A stretch of 64,000 nucleotides of DNA from Pseudolabrys sp. (GTDB lineage: Bacteria > Pseudomonadota > Alphaproteobacteria > Rhizobiales > Xanthobacteraceae), in contig JAFIGS010000034.1 of NCBI GenBank assembly GCA_017849615.1, forward strand, positions 1 to 64,000, given 5' to 3'. Every line of letters starts with the position of its first letter. Within the stretch, counting starts at the first letter, position 1. The notes beneath the pieces were generated by a model. The model was not told the origin of the DNA. It was given only the letters and a program-made list of their open reading frames with translations, and ran no database searches. A program made the translations under genes and the position numbers. This document shows, one piece after another, positions 1-8,324 of the stretch.

Positions 1-52
1 CGATCGCTGACCGGCCGCCGGAAGTTACGGCCCCGCGGACAGAAATCGCCAC

Positions 53-188
53 CATGGAGCGCCGCGGGGCGCAGGCCTTTCTCCGATCGCAAGGAGGGGC
101 CGGCACCGCAAGGTGCATCTGTTCGGGCGCCTCGCGGCGCTCCATTCCCTCGGCGTTTTGCCGGGGGTGGAAGGGAAAGCCGGCGTGA
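53..188 (+). other. hairpin-rich region with a 44-codon open frame; possible structured RNA
   Basis: This stretch contains four consecutive short hairpins: GCGCC-gcgg-GGCGC near 60-73, GCACC-gcaa-GGTGC near 102-115, GCGCC-tcgc-GGCGC near 127-140, and a C/G-rich stem around GTTTT near 147-166. The first and third arms can also pair with each other over about 18 bases. An ATG at 53 opens a 44-codon frame ending at 188, but its composition looks like a by-product of the stems. Four tandem tetraloop stems suggest a structured RNA or transcript end. I do not recognise an RNA family, and the strand is uncertain. Confidence 0.35.
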
Positions 189-220
189 CCCGCGCCGTAA
201 AGAACAGGGGTGGCGGAGCG

Positions 221-269
221 TTGGCTGCGAGACCTTGGCTGCGAGACCTGGGCTGCGAGATCTGGGCTG
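221..269. repeat. 14-bp tandem direct repeat, about 3.5 copies
   Basis: The 14-bp unit TTGGCTGCGAGACC occurs at 221-234 and 235-248, a near copy at 249-262 has two changes, and a half copy follows to 269. It lies just beyond the 3' end of the minus-strand quinone oxidoreductase gene. No function is evident. Slippage could make its copy number variable. Confidence 0.85.
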
Positions 270-305
270 TTTGAAAATTGAATCGGAAAATGTACGCAGC
301 TTAAA

Positions 306-1280
306 TCAAGGCCGCAGGATCACCTTGCCCATCACCTTGCGCTCCGCGATCGCCTTGAGCGCGGCGGCGGCCTCGCCCAGCGGATAGGTGGCATGAACAT
401 GCGACGACAAGCGCCCTTCGGCGGCCCAGGCGAGCAGTTGCGCGGTGTTGTCGCGGTGACCGTCCGGGTCGCGCTCGGTCCACGCGCCCCAGAACACGCC
501 GAGCACATTGGCGCTCTTCAAAAGATACAGATTGAACGGCACTTTCGGAATGTCGCCGGCGGCAAAGCCGATGACCAGATAGCGGCCTTCCCACGCGATG
601 CCGCGCAGCGCCGCTTCGGCATAGGAGCCGCCGACCGGATCGTAGATCACATCCGCGCCCTTGCCGTTGGTCGCGCGGCGCAGTCCGTCCTTGAGATTCT
701 CGCTGGCGTAATCGATGCCGTCGTCGGCGCCGTGCTGGCGCGCGAAGTCGAGCTTCTCCGCCGACGAGGCGCAGGCGATCACGCGCGCGCCCATCAGCTT
801 GCCGATCTCGATCGCGGCAAGGCCGGTGCCGCCGGACGCGCCGAGCACGGCGAGCGTTTCGCCGGGTTGCAGCCGGGCGCGGTTCTTCAGCGCGTAAAGC
901 GTCGTGCCGTAGGTGACGCACAGACCGGCGGCGCGATCGAAATCGAGTTCATCGGACAGCGGCGTCAGCATCCTGGTGGAAACCGCAATCATCTCGCGCG
1001 CCGCGCCGTAGCCGGTAAAGCCCAGCACGCGGTCGCCCGGTTTGAAGCCGGTGACGCCCTCGCCGATGCTTTCGACCACGCCGGCGAATTCCGCCGACGG
1101 CGAGAACGGGAAGGCCGGCTTGGTCTGGTACTTGCCCTGGATGATCAGCGTGTCGAAGAAGTTGAGCGCCGCCGCCTTGATGCGAACCACCGCTTCGCCG
1201 GCCGCGGGCACCGGGTCCGGCAGATCGGCCAGGGTCAATTCGTCGGGAGTTCCATAATGGGTGCAGAGCAGGGCTTTCAT
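306..1280 (-). CDS. NADPH:quinone oxidoreductase / zinc-type alcohol dehydrogenase-like protein (MDR superfamily)
   Basis: A 324-residue medium-chain dehydrogenase/reductase of the quinone oxidoreductase branch. The N-terminal GroES-like domain (about residues 1-125) contains PFSPSAEFAGVVESIGEGV and the GDRVLGF turn. The Rossmann domain contains GASGGTGLAAIEIGK, the NAD(P)H-binding loop. The Cys/His zinc-ligand set of true alcohol dehydrogenases is absent, which fits zinc-independent quinone reductases. The ATG at 1280 (MKALLC) was chosen over an in-frame codon four residues upstream because family proteins begin MKA. It would reduce quinones or enones with NADPH in the cytoplasm. The physiological substrate is unknown and the gene appears to be transcribed alone. 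Confidence 0.9.
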   Translation of the reverse strand: MKALLCTHYGTPDELTLADLPDPVPAAGEAVVRIKAAALNFFDTLIIQGKYQTKPAFPFSPSAEFAGVVESIGEGVTGFKPGDRVLGFTGYGAAREMIAVSTRMLTPLSDELDFDRAAGLCVTYGTTLYALKNRARLQPGETLAVLGASGGTGLAAIEIGKLMGARVIACASSAEKLDFARQHGADDGIDYASENLKDGLRRATNGKGADVIYDPVGGSYAEAALRGIAWEGRYLVIGFAAGDIPKVPFNLYLLKSANVLGVFWGAWTERDPDGHRDNTAQLLAWAAEGRLSSHVHATYPLGEAAAALKAIAERKVMGKVILRP

Positions 1281-1516
1281 GGATGACCGCAAAAGGTGTC
1301 GGGGGGTTAAATCTGTCCTGTGTGTAGCACAGGCCCGCGACGTCCCGGCTTGGGGTGGGGCATGGCCCCATTAACTTTTGGCCGGTAAGGTGGCCAAAGA
1401 AGGCGATTTGGTGCCTTCACTATGCCGATATTGGTCCGTAGGCGATCCGTATCTCCCTGAAACCCAAAGGCGGCGTGCCTCGCGTCGTTCCATTCAAACG
1501 GTAGGGCCCGAAGAGA

Positions 1517-2059
1517 ATGAAACACCCTTGCCCCGCGATTCTGGCCATCGTTGCTGCAGCGCTGGTCGCAATCTCCATTAACCCTGCTACCGCACAGAAA
1601 AAGGATCCCGCGGAACAGGCCGTGCTGCTCGGCCAGTTCGGCGACTGGGGCGCCTATACGGCCAACCCCGGCGGCAAAAAAGTCTGTTTCGCCCTGTCGA
1701 AGCCGACGTCCGCCACCACCGACCCGGCCGGCCGCAATCGCGACGCGTCCTATGCCTTCATCTCGACCCGTCCCTCCGAAAAGGTGACCAACGAGGTCTC
1801 GCTCATCGTCGGCTATCCGCAGAAGCCGAATTCCGACGCCAGCGCGTCGGTCGATGCGCGGTCCTTCGTGCTGTACACCCAGAACGACGGCGCCTGGGTG
1901 AAGAATTCCGGCGAAGAGGCGCAAATGGTGGATGCCATCCGCAAGGGCTCCAGCCTGATCGTGCGGAGCGAATCCGGCCGCGGCACCAAGACCACCGATA
2001 CCTACTCGCTGCGCGGCGTGTCCGAGGCGCTCGACAAGGTTGCGGCGGAGTGTAAATAG
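1517..2059 (+). CDS. invasion-associated locus B (IalB) family exported protein
   Basis: A 180-residue protein with a clear Sec signal peptide (residues 1-26, hydrophobic core then ATAQ cleavage). The mature part resembles the IalB family of Rhizobiales: QFGDWGAYTA near the start, a cysteine in KKVCFAL, a basic YAFISTRP segment, and a terminal cysteine (AAECK) that could pair with it. IalB was named for Bartonella erythrocyte invasion, but the family is common in free-living alphaproteobacteria, where its role is not settled; a periplasmic location is expected. An intrinsic terminator follows the gene at once, so it is probably monocistronic. Confidence 0.85.
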   Translation: MKHPCPAILAIVAAALVAISINPATAQKKDPAEQAVLLGQFGDWGAYTANPGGKKVCFALSKPTSATTDPAGRNRDASYAFISTRPSEKVTNEVSLIVGYPQKPNSDASASVDARSFVLYTQNDGAWVKNSGEEAQMVDAIRKGSSLIVRSESGRGTKTTDTYSLRGVSEALDKVAAECK

Positions 2060-2090
2060 ACCCCGCGCTTCCTATATGAGCCGCTGATCC

Positions 2091-2125
2091 TTGACCCTCT
2101 TCCCAAAGAAGAGGGTCAAGTTTTT
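2091..2125 (+). terminator. intrinsic terminator after the ialB-like gene
   Basis: An 11-bp perfect stem (TTGACCCTCTT pairing with AAGAGGGTCAA) around a seven-base loop is followed by GTTTTT. It lies 31 bases after the IalB stop and 28 bases before the rlmN start, so it separates the two transcripts. Confidence 0.9.
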
Positions 2126-2152
2126 GCCGGTTCCACATGCTAGATTGATCAG

Positions 2153-3388
2153 ATGACCCTCGCCACCGAACAGCAGAAGGCCCCCGCCGGCTTCGTCGAA
2201 AAGACGCCGCTCGAGGCCTATGTCGCGCCGGCCAAGCCGTCGCTGGTCGGCCTGTCGCGGGCCCAGCTCGCCGACGTGTTCGGGGAGCTCGGCGTGCCCC
2301 CGGCGCAGCGCAAGATGCGCGCCCAGCAGTTCTGGCACTGGACCTATTTCCGCGGCGTGACCTCCTTCGACGACATGACGTCGATGGGCAAGGACCTGCG
2401 CGCGCAACTCGCCGAGCGCTACACCGTCGACCGCCCCGAAGTCATCGCCGAGCAGGTCTCGGTCGATGGCACGCGCAAATGGCTGCTGCGGCTGCCGGGC
2501 GACAAGGATTCCAAGCTGCCGCACGATGTCGAGTGCGTCTACATCCCCGACACCGAGCGCGGCACGCTCTGCGTATCGAGCCAGGTCGGCTGCACGCTGA
2601 CCTGCGCCTTCTGCCACACCGGCACCCAGCGCCTGGTGCGCAACCTCACCGCCGGCGAAATCGCCGGTCAGGTGCTGGCGGCGCGCGACCGCCTTGGCGA
2701 CTGGCCGGGCGGCACCCGCCCCACCGACGGGGTCATCCCCTCGGGCGAGCGCTGCGTCACCAACATCGTCATGATGGGCATGGGCGAGCCGCTCTACAAT
2801 TTCGATGCGGTGCGCGACGCGCTGCTGATCATGTCGGACGGCGACGGCATCGGTATTTCCAAGCGCCGCATCACTTTGTCCACGTCCGGCGTGGTGCCGA
2901 ACATCGTCAAGACCGGCGCGGAGATCGGCTGCATGCTGGCGATCTCGCTGCATGCGGTCCGCGACGAGTTGCGCAACGAGCTGGTGCCGCTCAATCGCAA
3001 ATATCCGATCGCCGAATTGATGGAAGCGTGCCGCAACTATCCCGGCGCGTCGAACGCCAAGCGCATCACTTTCGAATACGTGATGCTCAAGGGCGTCAAC
3101 GATTCCATCGCCGATGCCAAGGCGCTGATCAAGCTGCTCGCGGGGATTCCGGCCAAGATCAATCTCATCCCGTTCAATCCGTGGCCCGGCACGAAATACG
3201 AGTGCTCGGACTGGGAGCAGATCGAGAAGTTCTCACAGGTCGTGTTCGACGCCGGCTATGCCTCGCCGGTGCGAACGCCGCGCGGCCGCGATATTCTCGC
3301 CGCCTGCGGCCAGCTCAAGAGCGCGACCGAAAAACTCTCCGTTCGCGAGCGCATGGCCTTGCGCGCCATGGCGATGACGGATGAGTGA
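2153..3388 (+). CDS. rlmN: 23S rRNA (adenine(2503)-C(2))-methyltransferase RlmN
   Basis: A dual-specificity radical-SAM methyltransferase that makes m2A2503 in 23S rRNA and, in studied homologues, m2A37 in some tRNAs. The 411 residues match the family. The [4Fe-4S] motif is C147-xxx-C151-xx-C154 ([12 protein letters not shown]), and [11 protein letters not shown] is the conserved SAM-side GGE-like segment. The C-terminal region has [14 protein letters not shown], whose cysteine matches the methyl-carrying catalytic Cys. The start at 2153 follows an intrinsic terminator, so the gene has its own promoter. A degenerate palindromic repeat follows the stop. Confidence 0.97.
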   Translation: MTLATEQQKAPAGFVEKTPLEAYVAPAKPSLVGLSRAQLADVFGELGVPPAQRKMRAQQFWHWTYFRGVTSFDDMTSMGKDLRAQLAERYTVDRPEVIAEQVSVDGTRKWLLRLPGDKDSKLPHDVECVYIPDTERGTLCVSSQVGCTLTCAFCHTGTQRLVRNLTAGEIAGQVLAARDRLGDWPGGTRPTDGVIPSGERCVTNIVMMGMGEPLYNFDAVRDALLIMSDGDGIGISKRRITLSTSGVVPNIVKTGAEIGCMLAISLHAVRDELRNELVPLNRKYPIAELMEACRNYPGASNAKRITFEYVMLKGVNDSIADAKALIKLLAGIPAKINLIPFNPWPGTKYECSDWEQIEKFSQVVFDAGYASPVRTPRGRDILAACGQLKSATEKLSVRERMALRAMAMTDE

Positions 3389-3395
3389 TGTTTCC

Positions 3396-3527
3396 TTCCC
3401 CGGGCGCGGTGCAACACAAGCAAAGCGCCGTGTTGCGCCGCAGACCCGGGGCCGTTCCACACTCCGTTTGCTTGACGGTCCCGGTTCTGCGTCGCGTCAT
3501 TTCATGCCGCGCCGCGCCCGGGACAAG
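3396..3527. repeat. dispersed palindromic repeat, family D copy 1
   Basis: About 130 bp starting CCCCGGGCGCGGTGCAACAC, with an internal CGGTCCCGGTTCTGCG arm and ending GCGCCCGGGACA. The same plan recurs at 54841-54976. Nested inverted repeats can fold into a long cruciform or hairpin. It fills the gap between rlmN and the next plus-strand gene. Confidence 0.75.
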
Positions 3528-3539
3528 TAAGAAAAACTC

Positions 3540-3992
3540 ATGGCACTAGTTGGCCGCCTCTTTGTCATCTTCTTCACCGTGATCCTCGCCAGCATGGCGG
3601 CGGGCGTCGTGATTGCCTTCGGCATTCTCGGCACGCAGTGGAGCAGTGTTTCCGGCGATCCGGTCGAGCGCGTGTTCTTCTGGGGCACGGCCTTCATCGG
3701 CGCGACCGGCGCCGGCGCGGTAAGCATCCTGCCGATGGTGGTTCTCATCGCGCTTGCCGAGACGTTCAAGGTCCGCTCGCTCGCGCTCAACATGCTCGGC
3801 GGCGTGGCGATGCTGATGCTGGGCTATTACGGCGCCGGCTTCGCGCCGCCGTCCTACGAAGAGTCGATCGATCATCCGCCGCCGGCCGTATCGAACGAGC
3901 TGCAGATTACCGCCGCGGCCGGCGCGGTGTTCGGGCTGGTTTACTGGCTGCTCACCGGCCGCAACGCGGGCCGCTGGCGGCGCACGGGTTAG
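3540..3992 (+). CDS. hypothetical small integral membrane protein
   Basis: I do not recognise a family. The 150-residue product has four predicted transmembrane segments: about residues 6-30, 47-70, 80-98 and 121-138. A short soluble segment with PPSYEESIDHPPP lies between helices 3 and 4, and the tail is very basic (RNAGRWRRTG), so the C-terminus is probably cytoplasmic. Its TAG stop overlaps the TAA stop of the convergent minus-strand gene in the tetranucleotide TTAG (3989-3992). The ribosome-binding site is weak. It may be co-expressed with rlmN, but a repeat lies between them. Confidence 0.75.
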   Translation: MALVGRLFVIFFTVILASMAAGVVIAFGILGTQWSSVSGDPVERVFFWGTAFIGATGAGAVSILPMVVLIALAETFKVRSLALNMLGGVAMLMLGYYGAGFAPPSYEESIDHPPPAVSNELQITAAAGAVFGLVYWLLTGRNAGRWRRTG

Positions 3993-4606
3993 CGCCGCGC
4001 CTTCGTTTTCCTGGCCCAATCCAGCGCGCCCTCGAGCCGGTCGTTGCCCCAGAACAATTCGCCGGCGGCGGTGATGAAGCTCGGCGCGCCAAAGATGCCG
4101 CGGGCGATGGCGTCTTCCGTTTGCTGCCGCAGCCGCATTTTATTCTCGTCGGATTGCGCGCGGCCGATGATGTCATCGGCATTCTTGCCGAGGCTGCTCA
4201 CGATAGCCGCGACCGTTTCCGTCTCGCCGATATTCTTGCCGTCCCCGAATTGGGCGCGGTAGGTCGCGTTGGTAAAGGCTTCGCCCCAGCCGTCGTCGAA
4301 GGCGATGAGCGCGACGCGCGCCGGCAGTATCGTGTTCTGCGGAAACTGCGGCGGCTCGGCGAAGGGCAGGCCGATCGCGCCGCAGATGCGCTCGAGGTCG
4401 CGCCACATGTAACGGCCCTTGGCCGGATAGAGATTGAACGGCGAGGTGGTCCAGCCGTTCTGCTTGAACACCGGACCGAGCAGGAACGGCCGCCAGTTCA
4501 GGGCGACGCCGCGGGCTTGCGCCAGGCGGCCGATGCGCGCCGCGGCGGGATAGGAATAGGTCGAGGCGAACTCGAACCAGAAATCGACCGTGGGCTGTTG
4601 CGTCAT
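3989..4606 (-). CDS. 2-hydroxychromene-2-carboxylate isomerase family / DsbA-fold oxidoreductase
   Basis: A 205-residue protein of the kappa-class GST/DsbA-like superfamily (HCCA isomerase). The N-terminus VDFWFEFASTYSYPAA matches the family signature in which a Ser-Tyr replaces the CxxC of true DsbA. Further matches are NWRPFLLGPVF, the helical insert with RYMWRDLERIC, and the C-terminal GIFGAPSFITAAGELFWGNDRLE. The enzyme would use glutathione. The founding member acts in naphthalene degradation, but most genomic copies have unknown substrates. The ATG at 4606 begins MTQQPT. The gene converges on the preceding membrane-protein gene with overlapping stops. Confidence 0.87.
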   Translation of the reverse strand: MTQQPTVDFWFEFASTYSYPAAARIGRLAQARGVALNWRPFLLGPVFKQNGWTTSPFNLYPAKGRYMWRDLERICGAIGLPFAEPPQFPQNTILPARVALIAFDDGWGEAFTNATYRAQFGDGKNIGETETVAAIVSSLGKNADDIIGRAQSDENKMRLRQQTEDAIARGIFGAPSFITAAGELFWGNDRLEGALDWARKTKARR

Positions 4607-4687
4607 GATGGCCAGTATAGAGCGGCGCGCGGCGGCTTTCCATTTCCGATAGCCTCGGCTAGACGGGCCGCGGATCAGGGAATTCCT

Positions 4688-5437
4688 ATGGGTCGCACCG
4701 GACTTTATATCGCGCTCGGCATCGGCGTCGTGACCGGGCTGGTGTTCGGCCTGTTCCCTCAAGCCGATCTCGCCATCTCGCGGGTCTTCTATGAGCACGT
4801 CATCGGCGGCAATACGTTCGGCTGGCGCATCTATCCGCCGCTGATGATCGCGCGCGATGCCGGTCTGTGGGTCGGCACGATCCTCATCTCCGGCGCGCTG
4901 CTGGCGCTCGCCGTCAAGCTGGTGTTGCCGAAGCGCCGGTCGCTGGTGTCCGGCCGCGCCGTGCTGTTCCTGGTCGTGACCATGGCGCTCGGGCCGGGCC
5001 TGCTGGTCAATGTCGTGCTGAAGGAAGGCTGGAACCGCTCGCGGCCGATCGACGTGCCGCAGTTCGGCGGCAATGAAGTCTTCACGCCGTGGTGGGATCC
5101 GCGCGGCGGCTGCGGCAGCAACTGCGCCTTCGTCTCGGGCGATGTGTCGGGCGCGGTATGGACCATCGCGCCCGCGGTGCTGGTGCCGCCGCCTTATCAG
5201 GCGGTCGCGGTCGGCGCCGCATTGGCGCTGGGGACCGGCATGGCGTTTGCGCGCGTGATGGCCGGCGGCCACTTCGCCAGCGACGTGCTGTTCGCCGGCG
5301 TCTTCACGTTCCTGATCATCTGGCTCGCTTATGCGGTCATCTTCCGCTGGCCATCGACGCGGCTCGACGAAGACGAATCGGAACGCCGCCTCGAGCGTTT
5401 CTCCGCGCGCTGCCGGCGCCTGATCGGTCTCGGCTAG
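4688..5437 (+). CDS. PAP2-family membrane phosphatase, LpxE/LpxF-like
   Basis: A 249-residue polytopic phosphatase of the type 2 phosphatidic acid phosphatase superfamily. Motif 1 KX6RP is present at K112-R119-P120 (KEGWNRSRP) and motif 3 RX5HX3D at R189/H195/D199 (RVMAGGHFASD). Motif 2, usually SGH, reads SGD at residues 150-152 (CAFVSGDVSG). An SGE/SGD form occurs in lipid A phosphatases of the LpxE/LpxF group, so an envelope lipid or lipid A phosphate is a reasonable substrate guess. About five or six membrane helices are visible, plus a charged cytoplasmic tail (DEDESERRLERF). Substrate specificity is inference. Confidence 0.85.
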   Translation: MGRTGLYIALGIGVVTGLVFGLFPQADLAISRVFYEHVIGGNTFGWRIYPPLMIARDAGLWVGTILISGALLALAVKLVLPKRRSLVSGRAVLFLVVTMALGPGLLVNVVLKEGWNRSRPIDVPQFGGNEVFTPWWDPRGGCGSNCAFVSGDVSGAVWTIAPAVLVPPPYQAVAVGAALALGTGMAFARVMAGGHFASDVLFAGVFTFLIIWLAYAVIFRWPSTRLDEDESERRLERFSARCRRLIGLG

Positions 5438-5524
5438 ATTGCACCGAGCGCACTGGTATTGCCAGCCGATTGGACTACAGTGTCGGCAGCGGCAAGACGG
5501 GCCGCTTGATCGTCGGAGGCGTCG

Positions 5525-5845
5525 ATGGCTGACGAGCGGGAGACCCTGCATCGCGTTCTGCAAATGAAGATCAGGGCCCTGGGCGATCCTGCGCAGGTGC
5601 TGTCGCTGGTGAAGAGCACCGCCCCCTTCTACCGCGCTCTCGGAGGCACGCAGGTGCGCTTCCTGCAGAATGTCGATGACCCGGCGCAGTTCGCGATCGA
5701 GGTCGAATACGAGGCCAATGCCGCGATCGAACTGAACCGCCAGAAGATATCCAGCGACCCGATGGTGCGCAGCTTCCTGCAGGGCTGGCGCACACTGCTG
5801 GCCGGCTCGGCCGAAATGGACGTCTTCCAGGACGTCACAGACTAG
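5525..5845 (+). CDS. hypothetical small soluble protein
   Basis: A 106-residue acidic protein without signal peptide or membrane segment, started by a good GGAGG ribosome-binding site. The pattern of a long N-terminal helix, FYRALGGTQVRFLQNVDDP, then FAIEVEYE and a C-terminal helix could fit a dimeric alpha/beta-barrel (antibiotic biosynthesis monooxygenase-like) fold. The sequence match is too weak to assign one. It sits alone between a PAP2 phosphatase and argG, and the argG promoter lies downstream. Confidence 0.7.
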   Translation: MADERETLHRVLQMKIRALGDPAQVLSLVKSTAPFYRALGGTQVRFLQNVDDPAQFAIEVEYEANAAIELNRQKISSDPMVRSFLQGWRTLLAGSAEMDVFQDVTD

Positions 5846-5923
5846 TAAAAAATATCGTTATTTCAAAGGCTTGCGCCGGGCACTCGATGCGCGCGGCCGA
5901 GGCCGGCGGCGAGCGCTGATCGC

Positions 5924-5951
5924 TTGCGCCCTGCCATAAGCGCCCTATAGT
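5924..5951 (+). promoter_or_regulatory. candidate sigma-70-type promoter for argG
   Basis: TTGCGC at 5924-5929 and TATAGT at 5946-5951 with a 16-bp spacer resemble the alphaproteobacterial housekeeping consensus. A start near 5958 would give argG a leader of about 55 nt. This is a motif match only. Confidence 0.4.
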
Positions 5952-6011
5952 CCGCGCCACTTCTCCATTTCAGCCGGCTGCGTCACGCGCCGGCCTTATC
6001 CACGATAGGCA

Positions 6012-7265
6012 ATGCGTATGGCGACGGACGGCACGAAGCGGGACATCAAGAAGGTCGTTCTGGCCTATTCAGGCGGTCTCGATACCTCGATCATCCTCAA
6101 GTGGCTGCAGACCACCTACGGCGCCGAGGTCGTGACCTTCACCGCCGATCTCGGCCAGGGCGAAGAGCTCGGCCCCGCGCGCGAGAAGGCGCTGCGCGCC
6201 GGCATCAAGCCCGAGAACATCTTTATCGACGACCTGCGCGAGGAGTTCGTCCGCGACTTCGTCAACCCGATGTTCCGCGCCAATACCGTCTATGAAGGGC
6301 AGTACCTGCTCGGCACCTCGATCGCGCGGCCGCTGATCGCCAAGCGCCAGATCGAGATCGCGCACCAGGTCGGCGCCGACGCCGTCTGTCACGGCGCCAC
6401 CGGCAAGGGTAACGACCAGGTCCGCTTCGAACTCGGCTATTACGCGCTCGATCCGTCGATCAAGATCATCGCGCCGTGGCGCGAATGGACCTTCAAGGGC
6501 CGCGACGAACTCCTGAACTTCGCGCGCGACAACCAGATCACCATCACCAAGGACAAGGAAGGCGAGGCGCCGTTCTCGGTGGACGCCAACCTGTTGCACT
6601 CCTCGTCCGAAGGCAAGGTGCTGGAAGACCCGGCCAAGGAAGCGCCGGGCATCGTCTATCAGCGCACCATCTCGCCGATGGACGCGCCCGACAAGCCGAC
6701 CGAGATTTCGATCGGCTTCAAGCGCGGCGATGCCGTCAGCCTCAACGGCAAGGCGATGTCGCCGGCGACGCTGCTGACCGAACTCAACAAATACGGCCAC
6801 GACAACGGCATCGGCCGTCTCGATCTGGTCGAGAACCGTTTCGTCGGCATGAAGTCGCGCGGTGTTTATGAGACGCCCGGCGGTACCATCCTGTTGCAGG
6901 CGCACCGCGCCATCGAATCGATCACGCTGGATCGCGGCGCCGCGCATCTGAAAGACGAGTTGATGCCGCGCTATGCCGAACTGATCTACAACGGCTTCTG
7001 GTTCTCGCCGGAGCGCGAGATGCTCCAGGCGCTGATCGACAAGTCGCAGGACGCCGTCGAAGGCACGGTGCGGCTCAAACTCTACAAGGGCAATGTCATG
7101 GTCACCGGCCGCGAAAGCCCGGCCTCGCTCTATTCCTCGACGCTGGTCACCTTCGAGGACGACAAGGGCGCCTACGACCAGAAGGACGCCGAAGGCTTCA
7201 TCAAGCTCAACGCGCTGCGCCTGCGCACGCTAGGCCAGCGCAAGCGCAACCTGAAAAGTGAATAG
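6012..7265 (+). CDS. argG: argininosuccinate synthase
   Basis: Catalyses ATP-dependent ligation of citrulline and aspartate to argininosuccinate, the penultimate step of arginine synthesis. The 417-residue protein has the PP-loop motif AYSGGLDTS (residues 18-26), the citrulline/aspartate-binding [14 protein letters not shown], and the synthetase-domain segments APWREW and [18 protein letters not shown]. Two ATGs are close together (6012 and 6018). The first is used here, but the second (MATDG) is equally plausible. A candidate promoter lies about 60 bp upstream. The next gene starts three bases after the stop and may be co-transcribed. Confidence 0.97.
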   Translation: MRMATDGTKRDIKKVVLAYSGGLDTSIILKWLQTTYGAEVVTFTADLGQGEELGPAREKALRAGIKPENIFIDDLREEFVRDFVNPMFRANTVYEGQYLLGTSIARPLIAKRQIEIAHQVGADAVCHGATGKGNDQVRFELGYYALDPSIKIIAPWREWTFKGRDELLNFARDNQITITKDKEGEAPFSVDANLLHSSSEGKVLEDPAKEAPGIVYQRTISPMDAPDKPTEISIGFKRGDAVSLNGKAMSPATLLTELNKYGHDNGIGRLDLVENRFVGMKSRGVYETPGGTILLQAHRAIESITLDRGAAHLKDELMPRYAELIYNGFWFSPEREMLQALIDKSQDAVEGTVRLKLYKGNVMVTGRESPASLYSSTLVTFEDDKGAYDQKDAEGFIKLNALRLRTLGQRKRNLKSE

Positions 7266-7268
7266 CCG

Positions 7269-7859
7269 ATGCCGTTAATCGAACCGCTACCGGAGGATCA
7301 CGATCCGGACCTGATCGATCTGATCCAGTTCTTTCGTGGCCCGCTGGGCACCGTACCGAACAGCGTGTTGACGATGCAAAGGCGGCCGAGGATCGCTCGC
7401 GCCTTTACCGAGTTGAACAAGGCGGTGATGGAAAACCTCGGCCGTGTCACGGCCGAGCAGAAGCGCTTGATCGGCTTTGTCGCCTCGCAGGCCGCGGGCT
7501 GCCGCTACTGTCAGGCGCATACCATCCTCGCGGCCGAGCGTTTCGGATCGACCCCGGAGCGCATGAATGCAATCTACGATTATGCGAACAGTCCGCTGTT
7601 TACGGATGCGGAGAAGGCGGCGTTCGATTTTGCTTTGGCTGCGGCCAGCGTGCCCAACGGCGTGACTTCCGAAATCGCGGAGGCGCTGAAGCAGCACTGG
7701 ACCGACGACGAGATCGTCGAGATTCTCGGGGTCGTGGCGCTGTTCGGTTATCTCAATCGCTGGAATGACTCGATGGCGACAACTCTCGAGCCGATCGGCG
7801 TGTCGGCCGGTGAGCGCAATCTGGCGAGCCGTGGCTGGACGCCAGGCCGTCACGGCTAG
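7269..7859 (+). CDS. carboxymuconolactone decarboxylase / AhpD-like family protein
   Basis: A 196-residue all-alpha protein of the AhpD/CMD superfamily. The peroxidase-type CxxC with downstream His is present as C78-R-Y-C81-Q-A-H84 inside ASQAAGCRYCQAHTILAA. LGRVTAEQKRLI and the C-terminal helix VVALFGYLNRWNDSMATTLE also match family members. AhpD proteins use the CxxC for thiol-dependent peroxide reduction; many CMD homologues have no known substrate. Three bases separate it from argG, so co-transcription is likely, although a link to arginine synthesis is not evident. Confidence 0.88.
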   Translation: MPLIEPLPEDHDPDLIDLIQFFRGPLGTVPNSVLTMQRRPRIARAFTELNKAVMENLGRVTAEQKRLIGFVASQAAGCRYCQAHTILAAERFGSTPERMNAIYDYANSPLFTDAEKAAFDFALAAASVPNGVTSEIAEALKQHWTDDEIVEILGVVALFGYLNRWNDSMATTLEPIGVSAGERNLASRGWTPGRHG

Positions 7860-7879
7860 TTGCCCGGGAGATTCTAGAC

Positions 7880-8317
7880 ATGCATGGTCGCAACAATCCG
7901 CGTTTTGGCATTTCCGCGGTTGCTCTTGCCCTGCTGGCGGTGGGGCTTGCGGCCTGTTCGGGCGACGGCAAGAAGAGCGCCGAGCCCGACCCGAACGTGT
8001 TTCCGAAGGATTACAAGACCCAGATCATCTATACGCTGCAGACGGATCTCGACGACCCCACCAATATTCGCGATGCTTTCGTCACCGAGCCGTTTCTGAC
8101 CCAGGGCGGCCGGGAGCAGCGCTACGCTGTCTGCGTGCGCAGCAACTCGCGCAACATGAATCGCGAGTATACCGGCATCAAGGATCGTATCGCCTATTTC
8201 TACGGCGGCACCCTCAATCAGTTGATCGAGGCCACGCCGGAGCAGTGCGGCAAGGCCGCCTACAAGCCATGGCCGGAGTTGCAGACCATCTGCTTCAGCG
8301 ACAAGGCCTGCAAGTAA
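7880..8317 (+). CDS. hypothetical lipoprotein
   Basis: A 145-residue protein with a lipoprotein signal: a basic N-terminus, the hydrophobic stretch ISAVALALLAVGLAAC, and the lipobox L-A-A-C with Cys at about residue 26. After a charged linker (GDGKKSAEPDP) the mature domain includes YKTQIIYTLQTDLDDP, a cysteine pair in the latter half, and a C-terminal CFSDKACK. Similar small lipoproteins are widespread in Rhizobiales without an assigned role. It lies 20 bp after the AhpD-like gene and converges on a periplasmic protease gene. Confidence 0.8.
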   Translation: MHGRNNPRFGISAVALALLAVGLAACSGDGKKSAEPDPNVFPKDYKTQIIYTLQTDLDDPTNIRDAFVTEPFLTQGGREQRYAVCVRSNSRNMNREYTGIKDRIAYFYGGTLNQLIEATPEQCGKAAYKPWPELQTICFSDKACK

Positions 8318-8324
8318 GCGGCTC

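Noticed and set aside
3638-4687. Extension of the PAP2 phosphatase frame upstream by 350 codons
   Set aside because: It overlaps the membrane-protein gene and the antisense HCCA isomerase gene, and the extra residues are low-complexity Arg/Ala.
6069-6947. 292-codon frame antisense to argG
   Set aside because: GC-skew shadow of a conserved gene without recognisable motifs.
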